From positions 154,397-218,396 of the forward strand of contig DF236996.1 of assembly GCA_000708835.1 (NCBI GenBank): a DNA stretch of 64,000 nt, in the 5' to 3' direction. This DNA is from Klebsormidium nitens (lineage: Eukaryota > Streptophyta > Klebsormidiophyceae > Klebsormidiales > Klebsormidiaceae). The stretch's first letter is position 1; every line of letters begins with the position of its first letter. Below are positions 34,601-46,100 of this stretch, one piece after another. Made by a program: the position numbers and the translations under genes. The notes under the pieces are model-generated. The model did not search any database. It was not told the origin of the DNA and was given only the letters and a program-made list of their open reading frames with translations.

Positions 34601-37600
34601 ATCTCGTTTCCCTGAACCCAGCGCTTGTTTCCTTAACCTGCAGTCCATGAACTACGTAACGGCTTTCCTGCTCCTGGTCATGCGGTCCGAGGAGCACGCC
34701 TTCTGGATGCTCGCTACCCTGCTGGAGGATATTCTGTACGAAGACTCGTACTCGGGGGTGAGAATAGGCAGTGAAGTCGCCCCTCTGATAGAAAACTTTC
34801 ATGATCAAAAGTGGTATCACCCGTCCAGTACAGGGATTGCTTGTTACTTCTGCGGAGGGTCTACTGTAACTTGCAAGACCTTGCTACGCCATTCCGACGG
34901 GGAGTGATTGATTTGGAGAATTTCATCACGACCGATAAATAGTGAAAAAGCGTAGCTTGGGGCTGTCGGCAGGTCCTAATCAGACCCAACATATTCTGGC
35001 TGTGTTATGATACGGGCTTAGTTTTCGGTTCATCTCCAGAACTTGAAGTATCCCGCCTTCGGAACAAAAAGCTGGATCAAGCACTGTGCGCACTTGCAAG
35101 ATTTGGATAGGGTATGGGTTTCGAGTCCGGTTCGCGTTTCCCTCTATTCCGCTCGGTCATGATGGAAAGGCATGACCCGTGTGCAGCCGGCTCAGCTGCT
35201 TTTCGTCGTCCCGCAGGACCTCTCAGGATGCCACGTGGAAACTCGGGTACTAGGGGAACTACTAGAAAAGAAACTGCCTAGGTGAGCAATTGTCATCACT
35301 TGGACTGTGACCCGTCACTCGTAGCCTCAAAAAGTCGGCTTGTCTGGAGCCGTTCACAGCGATCCACCTTTAATCCGCACATGTCTCCGCCACATTGGTT
35401 GAATTCCTAGGTCGGCCATGCAAGTTGATGGCAAGAAGGCGATGAAACAGTGCGCACGATATGTGCTAGGGAAGTAGTCCTTTTGCGTTCCGACTTCGTC
35501 GTCACTGTGAAGGCTCTTTCTGCATTTCAAATTGTTTCACTGCACCGTTTGAAGACAAGTGGTCCACAAGCGTCATTCGCTGTCATAGGATACAGTACTA
35601 TATACTTCTTCTTGCGGTCGATCTGGAGTTGTTGATTACAACTCTCCTACCCGAAATACAAAATATCTTGCGTCAAAAGTCACACCCTGCCGTCGCGTGT
35701 CGATTAGACCCGTTCAATTACGACTCCCTGAATTCATACCAACCGAATCATCCATATTTTGCGTGTGCCACAAAGGGTTACAGACTTCCACCGGAGTGGC
35801 TCAATATTTCAGCAGAGCTTCCCCCAGAAACTTGGCAGTCCGCTTGCGGAAGAAGTTAGCCTACCAGCATTTCGCTCGGGTCCGTAAGAAGCCCATTGCT
35901 TAGTCAGAAAGTTGCCGATAGTGTCCGCCGAACTGTTGAACAAAAAGTCTCGGCAGACCCAGTTTCCGCCATAAAGTGCCGTTTTTCCGATTCGTTGCGT
36001 TCTTCGATGCAACCACACTCATTTGAGAGCCCAGATGCAACTTCGATTATTACGTACTGAATCGGTTGAAATCTCGATGCTGCATCAAACCGAGCCCTAG
36101 CCCAAAAGTCAGATAACTTTCTGTTCCCCGCAGGTTGGCGGTGCTGCTAGAGAAACTAGGGTGCGAGCTGGCGCTCCTGTGTACAGAATGGTTCCTCTGC
36201 CTCTTCGTCAAAAGCCTGCCGCCAGAGGTGCGTGAGCGACGCCGGCCCACTTCAGATTGCTCTTGCTGACTACGGAATAAAGTTTGGCTTCTTCTGATGT
36301 TGGTTCTTGCGCCGGCAGCCTGTGTCGGAATTCGAAGGACCGGCCGTAACGCGTTCTTCGATTCATTTGGTACAATGATTCTAGAGTTTATGCGAAGGGG
36401 GTCAAAGGACAGGTTCTAGAAAAGACCACGAGATGAACTTGGTGCGAAATACCTTGCCTTCGGCTGGTTTGCACTCTCTGGGGCACTGCAAGCAAGGGAT
36501 TGGCTGGCCGAAACTGTGCTTTGGAACATGCGTGTACTTTCCTGATACCCAACTCTTCCGAACGGTCAGAAGTGATTACGCTTCCGGAAGCGCTTCACAA
36601 AAAGGTTTGTTAGTTTGAGCATAGACTCGTCACTGTCGATCGATAGTTTCGCTTCCCATCTTTTAGAGCACACGCGACCCTCTTAAGCTTGAGACGGGAC
36701 CAGTGAACAGTCCCGAGATAGATCGGGCGGTCCGTATGGTCGGGCAGTCCAGGTTTAGTTGGACTTTTTGATTTTTATGAGACGGTTTCAGCACAGATTG
36801 GCGGTTTCAGGTCTGAGCATGAGAAGATGAGCGATGTCCACAAAAGACTGATGGGCCCATTCTTACCGTCTCTCTTTCGACTGTAAAACCGTTTGGGCCA
36901 GCTTTGGAGCTCCTCTTCAACTCCACTCGTCAAGAATGTGGGTCTTCTCCTTCTTGTGTTGCAGCTGCCGTTATGTTTTACTCAATGCATACTTGTCCGT
37001 TTGCAGACAACGATGCGGATCTGGGACGTTCTCTTCAACGAGGGAGCGAAGGTCATCTTCCGAGTAGCGCTCGCTTTGTTGAAGGTATGCACGGGATACC
37101 TTGGATACCTCACAGGTTTGCGGATCAAACATCTGACTGTGTCGCTTTGCCGTGTGCCCGAAGGTATACATGCGCAATTTCTATGTCGGAGTTCAAACGT
37201 CAGATCACGGCGCATACAAGAGACTGAGCGACGCCGTGATTTTAGATCAATCTGGAAGGATAAAGTGCTGGACAGTGTGCCGTGTGAAGGGCTGGTTTAA
37301 GGGAGCGGCTGATTTTTATTACGTCAGCATCGGTAACAATGCTGGGGCATAGACTTTGATTCAAAAGATTGATAGCTAGCTGTGCTTGTGCCAAACACCT
37401 ACATTGTTTTATCCTACTTTTTGCCTGGGGTACTTACATTTGGATCAAATCAGGGGCTTTCGAAAGATAGAAAGCTGCACGGGGCAGCTTTGACACAAAA
37501 ATCTCTGTTTCCTAGAAGGCGGCCGTGGTTCACCAGCAGGACGAGCATTTTTTTTGTATTTAGAAAAGTCCGCCTCTCAGTGAACACTTTGCGACGACTA

Positions 37601-38602
37601 GACTTGGAAAGGAGAAAGTCATCCGAATGCCGTCTGATGCGAAATGACGCAAGAAGTGACCGAGGAGACTTTTGTCCTGCATCGGTCCTTGCATATTGCG
37701 CAAGCAAACAGAAAGTTTGGAATCACATGAACGAAGCGGAAGCAAACAAAGGTCTGTCCTTCTTTGTCTGTAGATGAACGAAGCGAACCTGCTGAAGACC
37801 AAGAGCGTCGGGGAGCTGATCCACCTGTTGCAGGACGCGACGCGGCATACATACGACAGGGACGAGTTGATGAAGGTGAGCCGCGCGGCACTCATCAGCA
37901 TCTGCAAAGTGCAGAATAAGGGATTTTGTAAAAGCCCCTCTCGTAGGAGGTGGCACTCCTGGGCAGTTGTTTCCAACGACTGCTTTTTGTAACAAGTAAG
38001 AGTTTGAGTACTAAAAGCGCCCGTATAGTCTCGTAAAGCAAACAGACTGATTTGAGGATCTGTGGTAAAGGTGAGCGAGCCACCAGAGCAGGCTAGAAGC
38101 GACAAATTCTGTGCCCTTAATGAAATACTCTCGGACAGTCGGCGTTCTGAAGACGGTATCTTGCGCATCGGGTACCATGTTGCTGAAACTCGGCAGTGGA
38201 GTTAGAACGTGTTGTCCTTCTAGGTGGTCACGTTGAGCAAACTGATTGACAGCCTAAGTCGTAACAGCCCCAGGAGCTTTGGGGTCGATGCTGACCATCA
38301 AAGTTACACGAAAAAAGGCCAAGATGGAAGGCGTGAGTCTTTTAAGCTGATTTGGTTTTGTTTGGAATCCTATTTGTATTTTGCCTAGTTGTTGAAGCTG
38401 TACACGGAGGACAATTGTAGTATGCTTTGGAACAGACGTTGTATCCTCGTCTGATGCAGCGTCTCCTTGCTTACAGGTGGCGTTTGAAAAGTTGGGGTCG
38501 TTTCCGATGAAGAGTATACTGAAGCAAAGGCGGAGGCAACACCCCTTGGTTATGGCTGAGCTTCAAGACAGATTGCGAAAGCACGAAAATAAAAGCTCGT
38601 AA
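31695..38602 (+). CDS. TBC-domain Rab GTPase-activating protein, 10 exons
   Basis: Exons 31695-31844, 32658-32831, 33172-33291, 33783-33899, 34644-34757, 35217-35281, 36134-36227, 37007-37084, 37774-37875 and 38477-38602 join in frame (1140 nt, 379 aa). TBC proteins speed GTP hydrolysis by Rab proteins in membrane traffic. Both catalytic fingers are visible: the arginine finger in QIDNDVHRTFPGH (consensus I-x-x-D-x-x-R) and the glutamine finger in GVGYCQ (Y-x-Q). Later blocks are typical: SMNYVTAFLLLV, EEHAFWMLATLLED, GCHVETRVLGELLEKKLP, TEWFLCLFVKSLPPE, RIWDVLFNEGAKVIFRVAL, and the end QRRRQHPLVMAELQDRL. Length and order fit a small single-TBC protein of the plant/GRTP1-like type; which Rab it serves is unknown. 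Introns before exons 5 and 9 carry copies of the exon starts. Confidence 0.93.
34470..34643 (+). repeat. Copies of the acceptor edge of TBC exon 5
   Basis: About 90-bp units in the intron before 34644. A clear copy at about 34549-34625 keeps the CAG acceptor and the start encoding FMNYDTAFLLLAM. An older unit at about 34475-34548 shares the downstream part (CTCGTTTCCCTTGACCCAGCGCTT). Confidence 0.85.
37727..37773 (+). repeat. 47-bp unit copying the start of TBC exon 9
   Basis: ATGAACGAAGCG at 37727 repeats the exon start at 37774, with the intervening 47 bp forming one tandem unit that ends in the functional acceptor. It is the shortest example of an exon-edge copy in the window. Confidence 0.8.
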
Positions 38603-40085
38603 CGCTCACTTAGAGATCATACTTACCTGCACTGCTTGTGCAAGGGTTTTACTAATATAGGTGGAAGGCCCTGACTTCCAAGAGCGTCTTGCTCGGGTCC
38701 AACATAAAGGTGTCAGGTTGGATTATCATGATGCCTATTCCGTGCTGCATGTCCCGGAGTCCATGTTTGTACAGGCCATGATTTATGCTACCAGATCGAG
38801 TAGCTCCCGTCCGTATCGAGTCGCCCGAATGGGTATGCTGCCAACAGCTGGAGCTCTTTCATGCGCCCGGAGTTTTGCCGGCCGGCCATGCGAGCATTTG
38901 CATGCCGGCAGCCATCGGACCCACTAACCTCAAAACAATTCCCACTACATAGGCAGTCATTGGCGCCGGCACAGACACGCCAGCACCATATGTCAACTTT
39001 AAGGCCGCCATGTTTTACGAAAAGCTCTCTCAAACTGGCGCGGTTGTGTCGGTTGTTGATTTGTGGTCAACTGTCATTGTTGCATGATGCGTAGCTGGGA
39101 CAGTAAGTTCTACCGTGCCTCTCAGCATGTGCAATTGTTACTAAAATTTGCAGGGCCGCGGCGGCCCATAGAACCTCACCCTGCCATGTTATTGTGATCA
39201 ATTGGACCGGCGCCTTCGTAATCCCTCATATATGTACGATCTTGGTACGTGCAATCAGATGACGGTACCGGCCAAAGTTTGCCGTGCGCATCGTCATATC
39301 TTCGAATGATTTGACACAGCTAGCAGTCTCAGTCTCGCTGCCAGCCTATGGAGTGTGACGGCATGGGCAAACAACATGAACGGCCGGCCAGGCATGGAAT
39401 GCCTTCAGGTTCTTTAGTGCAGATTCTGTGCTGATGATGCATATAATCCTGATCACCAGCACCGGAAGAAAAACGCGTGGCACCTACGAGGAGTTTTCTG
39501 GGTCTATGCCGCCCCATCTGCAACGATGGACGTGAAAGCAGTCGAATCAAGCACTTACTGCCCGACTTGGTCGCCGGCACGATTTAGGGACGGCCCGCAT
39601 TTGCGGCCATGGCAGCGTGCAATACGAGCGAACCCCATCGTACGAGCTGGAGGGCTGGAGTTGGGAACCTCCCACACCGATCATCGGTTCCGGGCTTTTG
39701 CAATCGGGCTCACGAGTGCGCCGCCTTAGTGGAATGTCTGGTCGCAACGTAACACGGACATCACATGATCATATCCAGATTCTGTGCATCTACAGCCAAG
39801 ATAACGTGCGTCCGTTTCATTTCTCGTTTTCAGGTCCTGTCAAAGATCGACTCGCGCTTCAACCCTATCGCTTCCAACAAAGTTGCAGACAAGGTCTCAG
39901 TTCAGACAAGTGTCAAAAGGCTCCCACGAACGGATCCAGATTCTGTCCAAGACTGAAGCCTGCTGACAGTGTACTGAAGCGGCATGGAAATCCAACAGGC
40001 TCAGACTCTACCCTTTTTGCATAATCTCGCAATTTATCTTCCTATCGGGCTCGCCTCCATGATAGGCTTCGGGGCTGCAGCCAAG
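38603..40085. other. Intergenic region after the TBC gene; no supported gene
   Basis: I see no exon chain. Words such as GGTACCGGCCAA recur here (about 39268) and near 42775, hinting at shared repeat-derived DNA, but no element boundaries could be drawn. Confidence 0.35.
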
Positions 40086-40804
40086 TCAGTGCCCTAAACG
40101 CGCCAACATCTTTTCTAGCACTTCCCCGACCTGGTCCCCATACTGTTGAAAGTGCCCCTCTGTGATCATCTCCCGGAGTTCATGAACGTAATCAGGAGTC
40201 AACTCCCGATGCATACCTGTACAATAACAGTTAAAGATTTTCTCTGTGTCAATGTACCCGGCCCCTAAGCCTGGGAGCTCAGCAGTCGAGTCGACCGCTT
40301 CTTCTGCCAACTTCAGCAGCGCATCTGCTTCCAGTACGTCCTCTTGATCGTACCACAATTCATCGCTGCAATTGTAGAGAATCTTGATCAAGTTGCGGAC
40401 CATCCGATGGAAGCTCGGAGCATCACACGCCAGAATGTACGCTCGTTCAAGGCCAACCACTGAGCTCGAAGACCGATCTTTCGGCGATTCTTTGGGTGGA
40501 CCTCCTGGTAAAGAGTCGCCAGATCCCCGGTCACCCCCCTCTGTAAGCTGCTGCGTTTTTGCGGCCAGTCTCTCGTGCAAAGCGCTAAGAGCTTTCGAGT
40601 CAAAGTCCTTGGCCTTCTCATGGAACTGTTTGCAACTATCTTTGCATCTGTCATTCGGCGGATTGTGCTTATGTCCACATTATCCAGACCTACTATTGTT
40701 CCCCAGAAGTGTCCAACAGCATAGTCCACAGCGCTCCGGAGCTGGTCCATTTCCGCAGTGCTCAACATCTTTAGAACTCTGAAGAGAGTCTGCGATACAC
40801 TCAC
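40086..40804 (-). pseudogene. Hypothetical protein in two overlapping frames (frameshift or unseen intron)
   Basis: The minus strand holds a protein-like N-terminal frame starting at 40804 (MSVSQTLFRVLKMLSTAEMD) and a protein-like C-terminal frame ending at 40086 that contains ERAYILACDAPSFHRMVRNL and GAGYIDTEKIFNCYCTGMHR. The second frame is open leftward from a stop at about 40681. A single indel between about 40640 and 40690, or a short intron, would join them. I do not recognise the family. It could be an intact spliced gene, a decayed gene or coincidence. Confidence 0.35.
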
Positions 40805-43107
40805 ACTGAATCAATGGCTTGGTGGAAAGAAATCTGAGCAAGAAATGATGGAACCAATACGCGCTGCTTGTCAGTCTTCTCAGAGACGCAGTTTGGAGCA
40901 TATCTTGGTGAGCGCGGTGGATCATCTTACGCAACCTCCGGAAAAAGCTGGAAACGGCGTACTACCGGTAGATGCCAACCAGCTTAGTCCCCGGCCCCTT
41001 AGTCCATGCAGATTTCAACCAGCTATTGCGCCTTCCCATGAACAAAATCAGGTGTGGGACCATGTCAGTGTGGACGTGAGACTATGTGTCTGTTTGGCCG
41101 CTCCAACCGGCCGCCACAGGGACGTCACAGGTTGGACGTCAGTGACTTGGACGCCTTAGGCTAGACCCGCGTGCATGGCGCGCGGCAGTTGTGGCCAGCT
41201 AAACCTCGAACCCCCGCAAGCTCGGACGTCCGCAAGCGCCGGGGCGTATGCCGCGTACGACTACAGTTCACCAAGTTCGCTGGATTGATCGATCCCGGCC
41301 GCGCAGGCGGCAGGCGTGGCGGCCGCGGCAGGGCCGCTTCAAGCTGGTGGGGTTAGGGCCGGCCTGCCAGCTGGCAGCGGCACGGCCCACTGTGAGATCT
41401 GGACAGGCTGGGCCTGGGAGCCCGGAACCAAAGTTTGGTGTAGTTTGGTGTAGGGAGGCCTGAGACGAGATGGTCGTCCAGACTTTTCTTACTACGTGCA
41501 ATGATTCTCCAACTGAAGAACCGGCAGTGTCTCGAACCCGGACCTGATGGGAAGAGTGAAGGGAGAGTGAAGGCAACCGCCACGTTCGTGAATACGACGA
41601 GCAACACGGTGACCGTGTGCTACGAGATGCCCAATATCAGTGTCCTTGTCTGATGCGGTAGGGGACTGATCCTGCAAGGCGAACGACATTTAGCGACAGA
41701 TTAGTAGGAGCGAGTCCTTACTGAAATGCTGCTTGGTGCTATCGTGGCATGGCTGGCATCGACAGATGAGCTGTAATCTGGAAAGACGACGTGGAAGAGA
41801 TCGCAGGCCGCCGGGTAACGAGATACACCAAAGGACCAGGGTGTTGATGCTTGCTAGGAACCGACTTCCACACTTGGTTCAACTTAACAATAGTGTGAGG
41901 TGGGACTGGAGAAGACCATTGAAGAGCCGTCGTTTTAAATCAGGTCTCTGAGAAGTGTCGAACTACTGTCGGGGTCCCAATGACAGTATTAGCCATACAA
42001 TTAGCTGGATCCAGCTTGTATGGCTTCAGTACAACAATGAAACATCTTGAGATGTAGGTGGCCGACCAAGCCGCGCAAAAACCGAGAAAGTCTAGGAGCA
42101 GCTTCTAAAATCATGCAGTCAGCCTGCAAAAGCGAGTGAACTTAAGCAGGTATTTGATCTCCCAATTGCTTGGACTAGTCGCTTCCTCGTGCCGCTCAAG
42201 TTCCTCAGTTTGCACCGTCACTTGGCGGGTTTAGCCTAGCTTTCACGTGTAGGTCAGAAAAAGGGCAATTTCCGACCCCTCATGCAACCTTGAAACTCAA
42301 GAACTTTCAGCGCAGAGACTTTTTCTCAGGCCCGCCGGCCCCTCTAATTACTCGGTGCATGAGGCGACTCTTTCGCCGTGGCGAAAACAGGGCAAAGTTG
42401 AAACTTGAATTGACCGGACCACCATATGTCACATGCTCGGCCGCCAGGCTTTTTTCAGCTTGCATTTGGGATAACGCATACATGCGCTTCGTGACTCGCC
42501 GGCCACTGAGTGCATTACTTTGCAAGTGCATACCCTTAGCTGCACTCGACGTCGTCAGTCGTCCCGGGTCATGCGCCCCACTCATCGTGCATGGCCGGGC
42601 GTATACAACTCGGCAAATATTATGAGGTCGAGCGCGCGGCCCGAGCCCGCATATTGATGGGGCCCGTGTGAACTGATCACGGCCAGCAGACAAAAGCATG
42701 CACGTATCTATGGACGGAAGAGTTGTGCAGTACTTGTAGTTTCGAAAACACATTCAATGTACGATCGCAGTATGTACCGGCCAATTTTGCAAGGAATTAC
42801 AATTCCGTATGCTTTTGTAGCCACTTATACGGGGAAAGCGAGCGGCGACACATGTGCTGCTGCAGGGCATGGGATGCCGAGTTGAGCTTGTTGCAACAAA
42901 GTGTACTCAAAAGCATGTAGGGAGGTAACTGCACACATCCTCATTCACAAAGCAACGTATCTTGAATGCGCGGTGGAGCTCGTCAAGACGGGCCAACTGG
43001 CAACAGCCCGCCAATCTCGGTTTTGACAGACTAGTCCAAACTCAGCAATGCAGCCGTCTGTGCCGTATAACCGTCGGACTCGGCTCAAGCTAGAATACAC
43101 GCAAGTA
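40805..43107. other. Intergenic region before the MGD 3' end; no supported gene
   Basis: No exon chain was recognised. The stretch 42290-43080 is rich in GGCC/CCGG and GCATG words and looks like old repeat-derived DNA without clear boundaries. The MGD 3' UTR should lie next to 43108. Confidence 0.35.
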
Positions 43108-46100
43108 CTATACATAAACAACGCCCTTGCTACCGTACGCTTCTTGTGCCTTCCTCACTAGCTTGTCTAGGTCCCTAACAATGTTGAACACGGCGTCCGG
43201 CCTGCACAGAGCGACACCAGGTGTCAATCGATGGATCAGAGAGTGGCGTCGCGCTTCAGTCAAAGTCAATAGAAGAGCCCCGGGTTTCACCACACAGTTG
43301 GCAATGAATTCTTGCAACACAGCAACTGTTGACGAGGCTGCGGTGCACTTCGACGGGAGGAGGCTGCTTGCTATGTTGCAACCAACCACGGCTGGCGCGA
43401 TGCCAGAAACTGCCGTCAGTCGGCTTTCAACTCTTGGCTCGACAAGAGGGTCTCGAGTTTTCGGTGAAACCGCTTTACCTCCTGCCTTTGATCAAATGAA
43501 CGGGGATGAGGAAAACAAATGGCGGAGAGAGACTCGAAAGAGGGGAATCAGACAGATAGAGATAGTGGCCAGCAGTACCTGCCCAGCTACGCGGGCAGTC
43601 CTTCGTGTGACGTCAGCTCGTGCTTTTGCTTAACGACCCACTCGGCCGCAACATTCAACATATGGCAATTCAAAGCCTGACCCAAAGAAGTCTTCAAACC
43701 GAAGGCGAGCTGCTTGAGCGCCTTTTTTAATGGCTACAAGCTCTGCCAACGGGCAAACCACTCCCCTACGAACTTACGAAGAGACAGCAAACAAATCAAA
43801 CCTTGTACCCAAGAATGCACGCACCTGGCCAGCTTGAGAGCCCGCTCCTTCATCGCGGTCAGCTCGCCCTTCTTCTCCCCGAACCACTCGGCCACAATGG
43901 TGGCGATCTCGGTGGGTACGTCACTGTACTTGCCACAGCCATTCTCCACGACGAACGGCACGTTTCCCGTCTCCTGCAGTATTTGAAACGCTGACGGTGA
44001 GACTTTTTTTAGAACGTCTTAGGAAAGACTTGTGGTTGACAGCAGTAAACAGGTGGTACGAATCGATCTCGAATACTGACCGTGCCGTTTAAGATCTAGC
44101 CGCCGTTGCGTGAACGGCTTGCTCAGCAAGAGCAATGTAAGCTTTATCAATCCACGACAGTTTTACCTTACTCAAACACAACCGATTGCCAGGTATGTGA
44201 CAGGCGGTGTGGGCAAGGCCCAGGTAGAAACTGCACTCTAAAGTCGTGCCTTGTACAGCTGGGAAGAGGAATCAAAAGAGGTGGTGGGGCATTGGCTCCA
44301 GGGTGCATAGAAGTGAGAGGCCTTACCTGCCCGGCAATAAAGTCATTGAGTACGATGGGCAGTCCCCGGATGAGCGCCTTGAAATCGAAATTGTACCTTG
44401 TATGTGTGGGAAAGAAGAAGTAAAACAACAGGTTGAGATTAGAGTTCAGGGTGCATAGAAGTGACAGGGCCTTACCTGTCCAGCGATGAAGTCGTTCAGC
44501 ACGATGGGCAGTCCCCGGATGAGCGCCTCAGCGATCGTCCCCGGCCCTGCCTTGGTGATGACGCAATCCGAGGCGGCCATCCACTCGGGCATGTTCTTCA
44601 CGAAGCCCTGCACCTGCACGCATGAAGAGTATGATAGTCTGAAGCTGTTGACAATGATGTCACTGCTTTGAGATGAGATTTGGAGTGGCCGAGCTCACCC
44701 GAGATACGGCCTGCAATCGGTTTGGCCAAGGAAGTTCGCAAGATATGGGTCAACGTGCTTGGGCACATAAATACTGCTTTGAAATTTGAGTAGTGCAAGC
44801 GAACACGCCAAGATCAGACAATCTGACGACGGACAAGAATTCAAGAAGGCACCTCAATAATATCAGAGACGTCGTTGAATAATTGCGCAATAGATAAAAC
44901 AGTTACGGTGCTTGGAACGTAGTCCCGGAGTTGCATCAGCTTCGCCATTGACTGCAACCGAACAAAGAGGCACGAAACACATACAGTGTCGGCGAGTCGC
45001 TGCCGCAAATCGCCCGCCGGTGCTTGCTTCCGACGAGCAAAACCAGAACCAGAGAATTAAGGAAATTGTTCCCTTCACTTCTTGCTTGGCAGTGCAAGGT
45101 CAGATCCTAAACCAAAAGGGTGGTCCTCAAAAAGGTACGATATCTGTCGCATCAAAAACAGAGCCAGAAAGTTGGTCTTCCCAAAAGGTACTTACCTGCG
45201 TCGGCATGGGCCAATCCACCGCTTCTAGGATGGACTGCAGCTTCTTGTTTCGCCCGCAAATGATGATCAGCTGCCCCAAGGGGGCGGTTCCGCTCGTCCC
45301 CCCGAGGACGTCCGCAAGTGCCCGGGCCGTCGCTTCTACGGGGCCCATGCCCTCCCCCCCGCCGATGAGAATGACAGCTGGCAGCGTCGGGTGCATCGCG
45401 AGCTGCTGCCGAAGCTCTTTCTGCAAAGGGGGGCACGGAAAGGCAGAAGTGAGGGGAGGGCAATGAAGGTAAAGGTCAGAAGGGCACATGTCCTGCCCTA
45501 CTTCCCGCCAATGAGAATGACAGCTGGCAGCATCGGGTGCATTCCGAGCTGCTGCGGAAGCTCTTTCTGCAATAGGGGGGGACGGAAGATTTAAATTGAT
45601 TTCTGCTTTCGCAGCTTACTGAAGAGCGAGCGAGTGACTTTTGAGAGATGCACGGAAACACACGAGGGTTTGCTGAAGAGGAAGGCAGCAGAAAGTTTAA
45701 AAGATAATAGTGGAGACTCACCCTGGGTGGTAGCTTGCACGCCATATCAGGGCAGATGGGCAGTTCATTGAAATGCAACTCAAACAACTATTGCAGTCTG
45801 GAGATCTAGGAAGGCGAAGAATGGAGACACAAGAAGACAAGAGAAGAAGCGCGAAAAGGCAAAAAACACGGAAACCGCTGCGAAAAAATAGAATCGAGCA
45901 CCCTACAATGAGAAATGTCGAACCCTCGTCCCGTGTGACAGCTTCCGCACGAGGTCTGGGCGGACGGGCAGTCCGGGCACGACTGACTACACTGTCAGGA
46001 TTTTATAGACGCAGAACAGCAGGCAAAGACACGCGTATAGAGTGGGGAGGGGTGAGTGGAAGAGCAGACGGAACGGAATCGAAAGAAGGTTGTGCCTTAC

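Noticed and set aside
38224-38330. Candidate extra TBC exon starting VVTLSKLIDSLSRN
   Set aside because: The family reads straight from DELMK to VAFEKLG, which exons 9 and 10 supply; this piece may be an old copy of the exon 10 acceptor edge at best.
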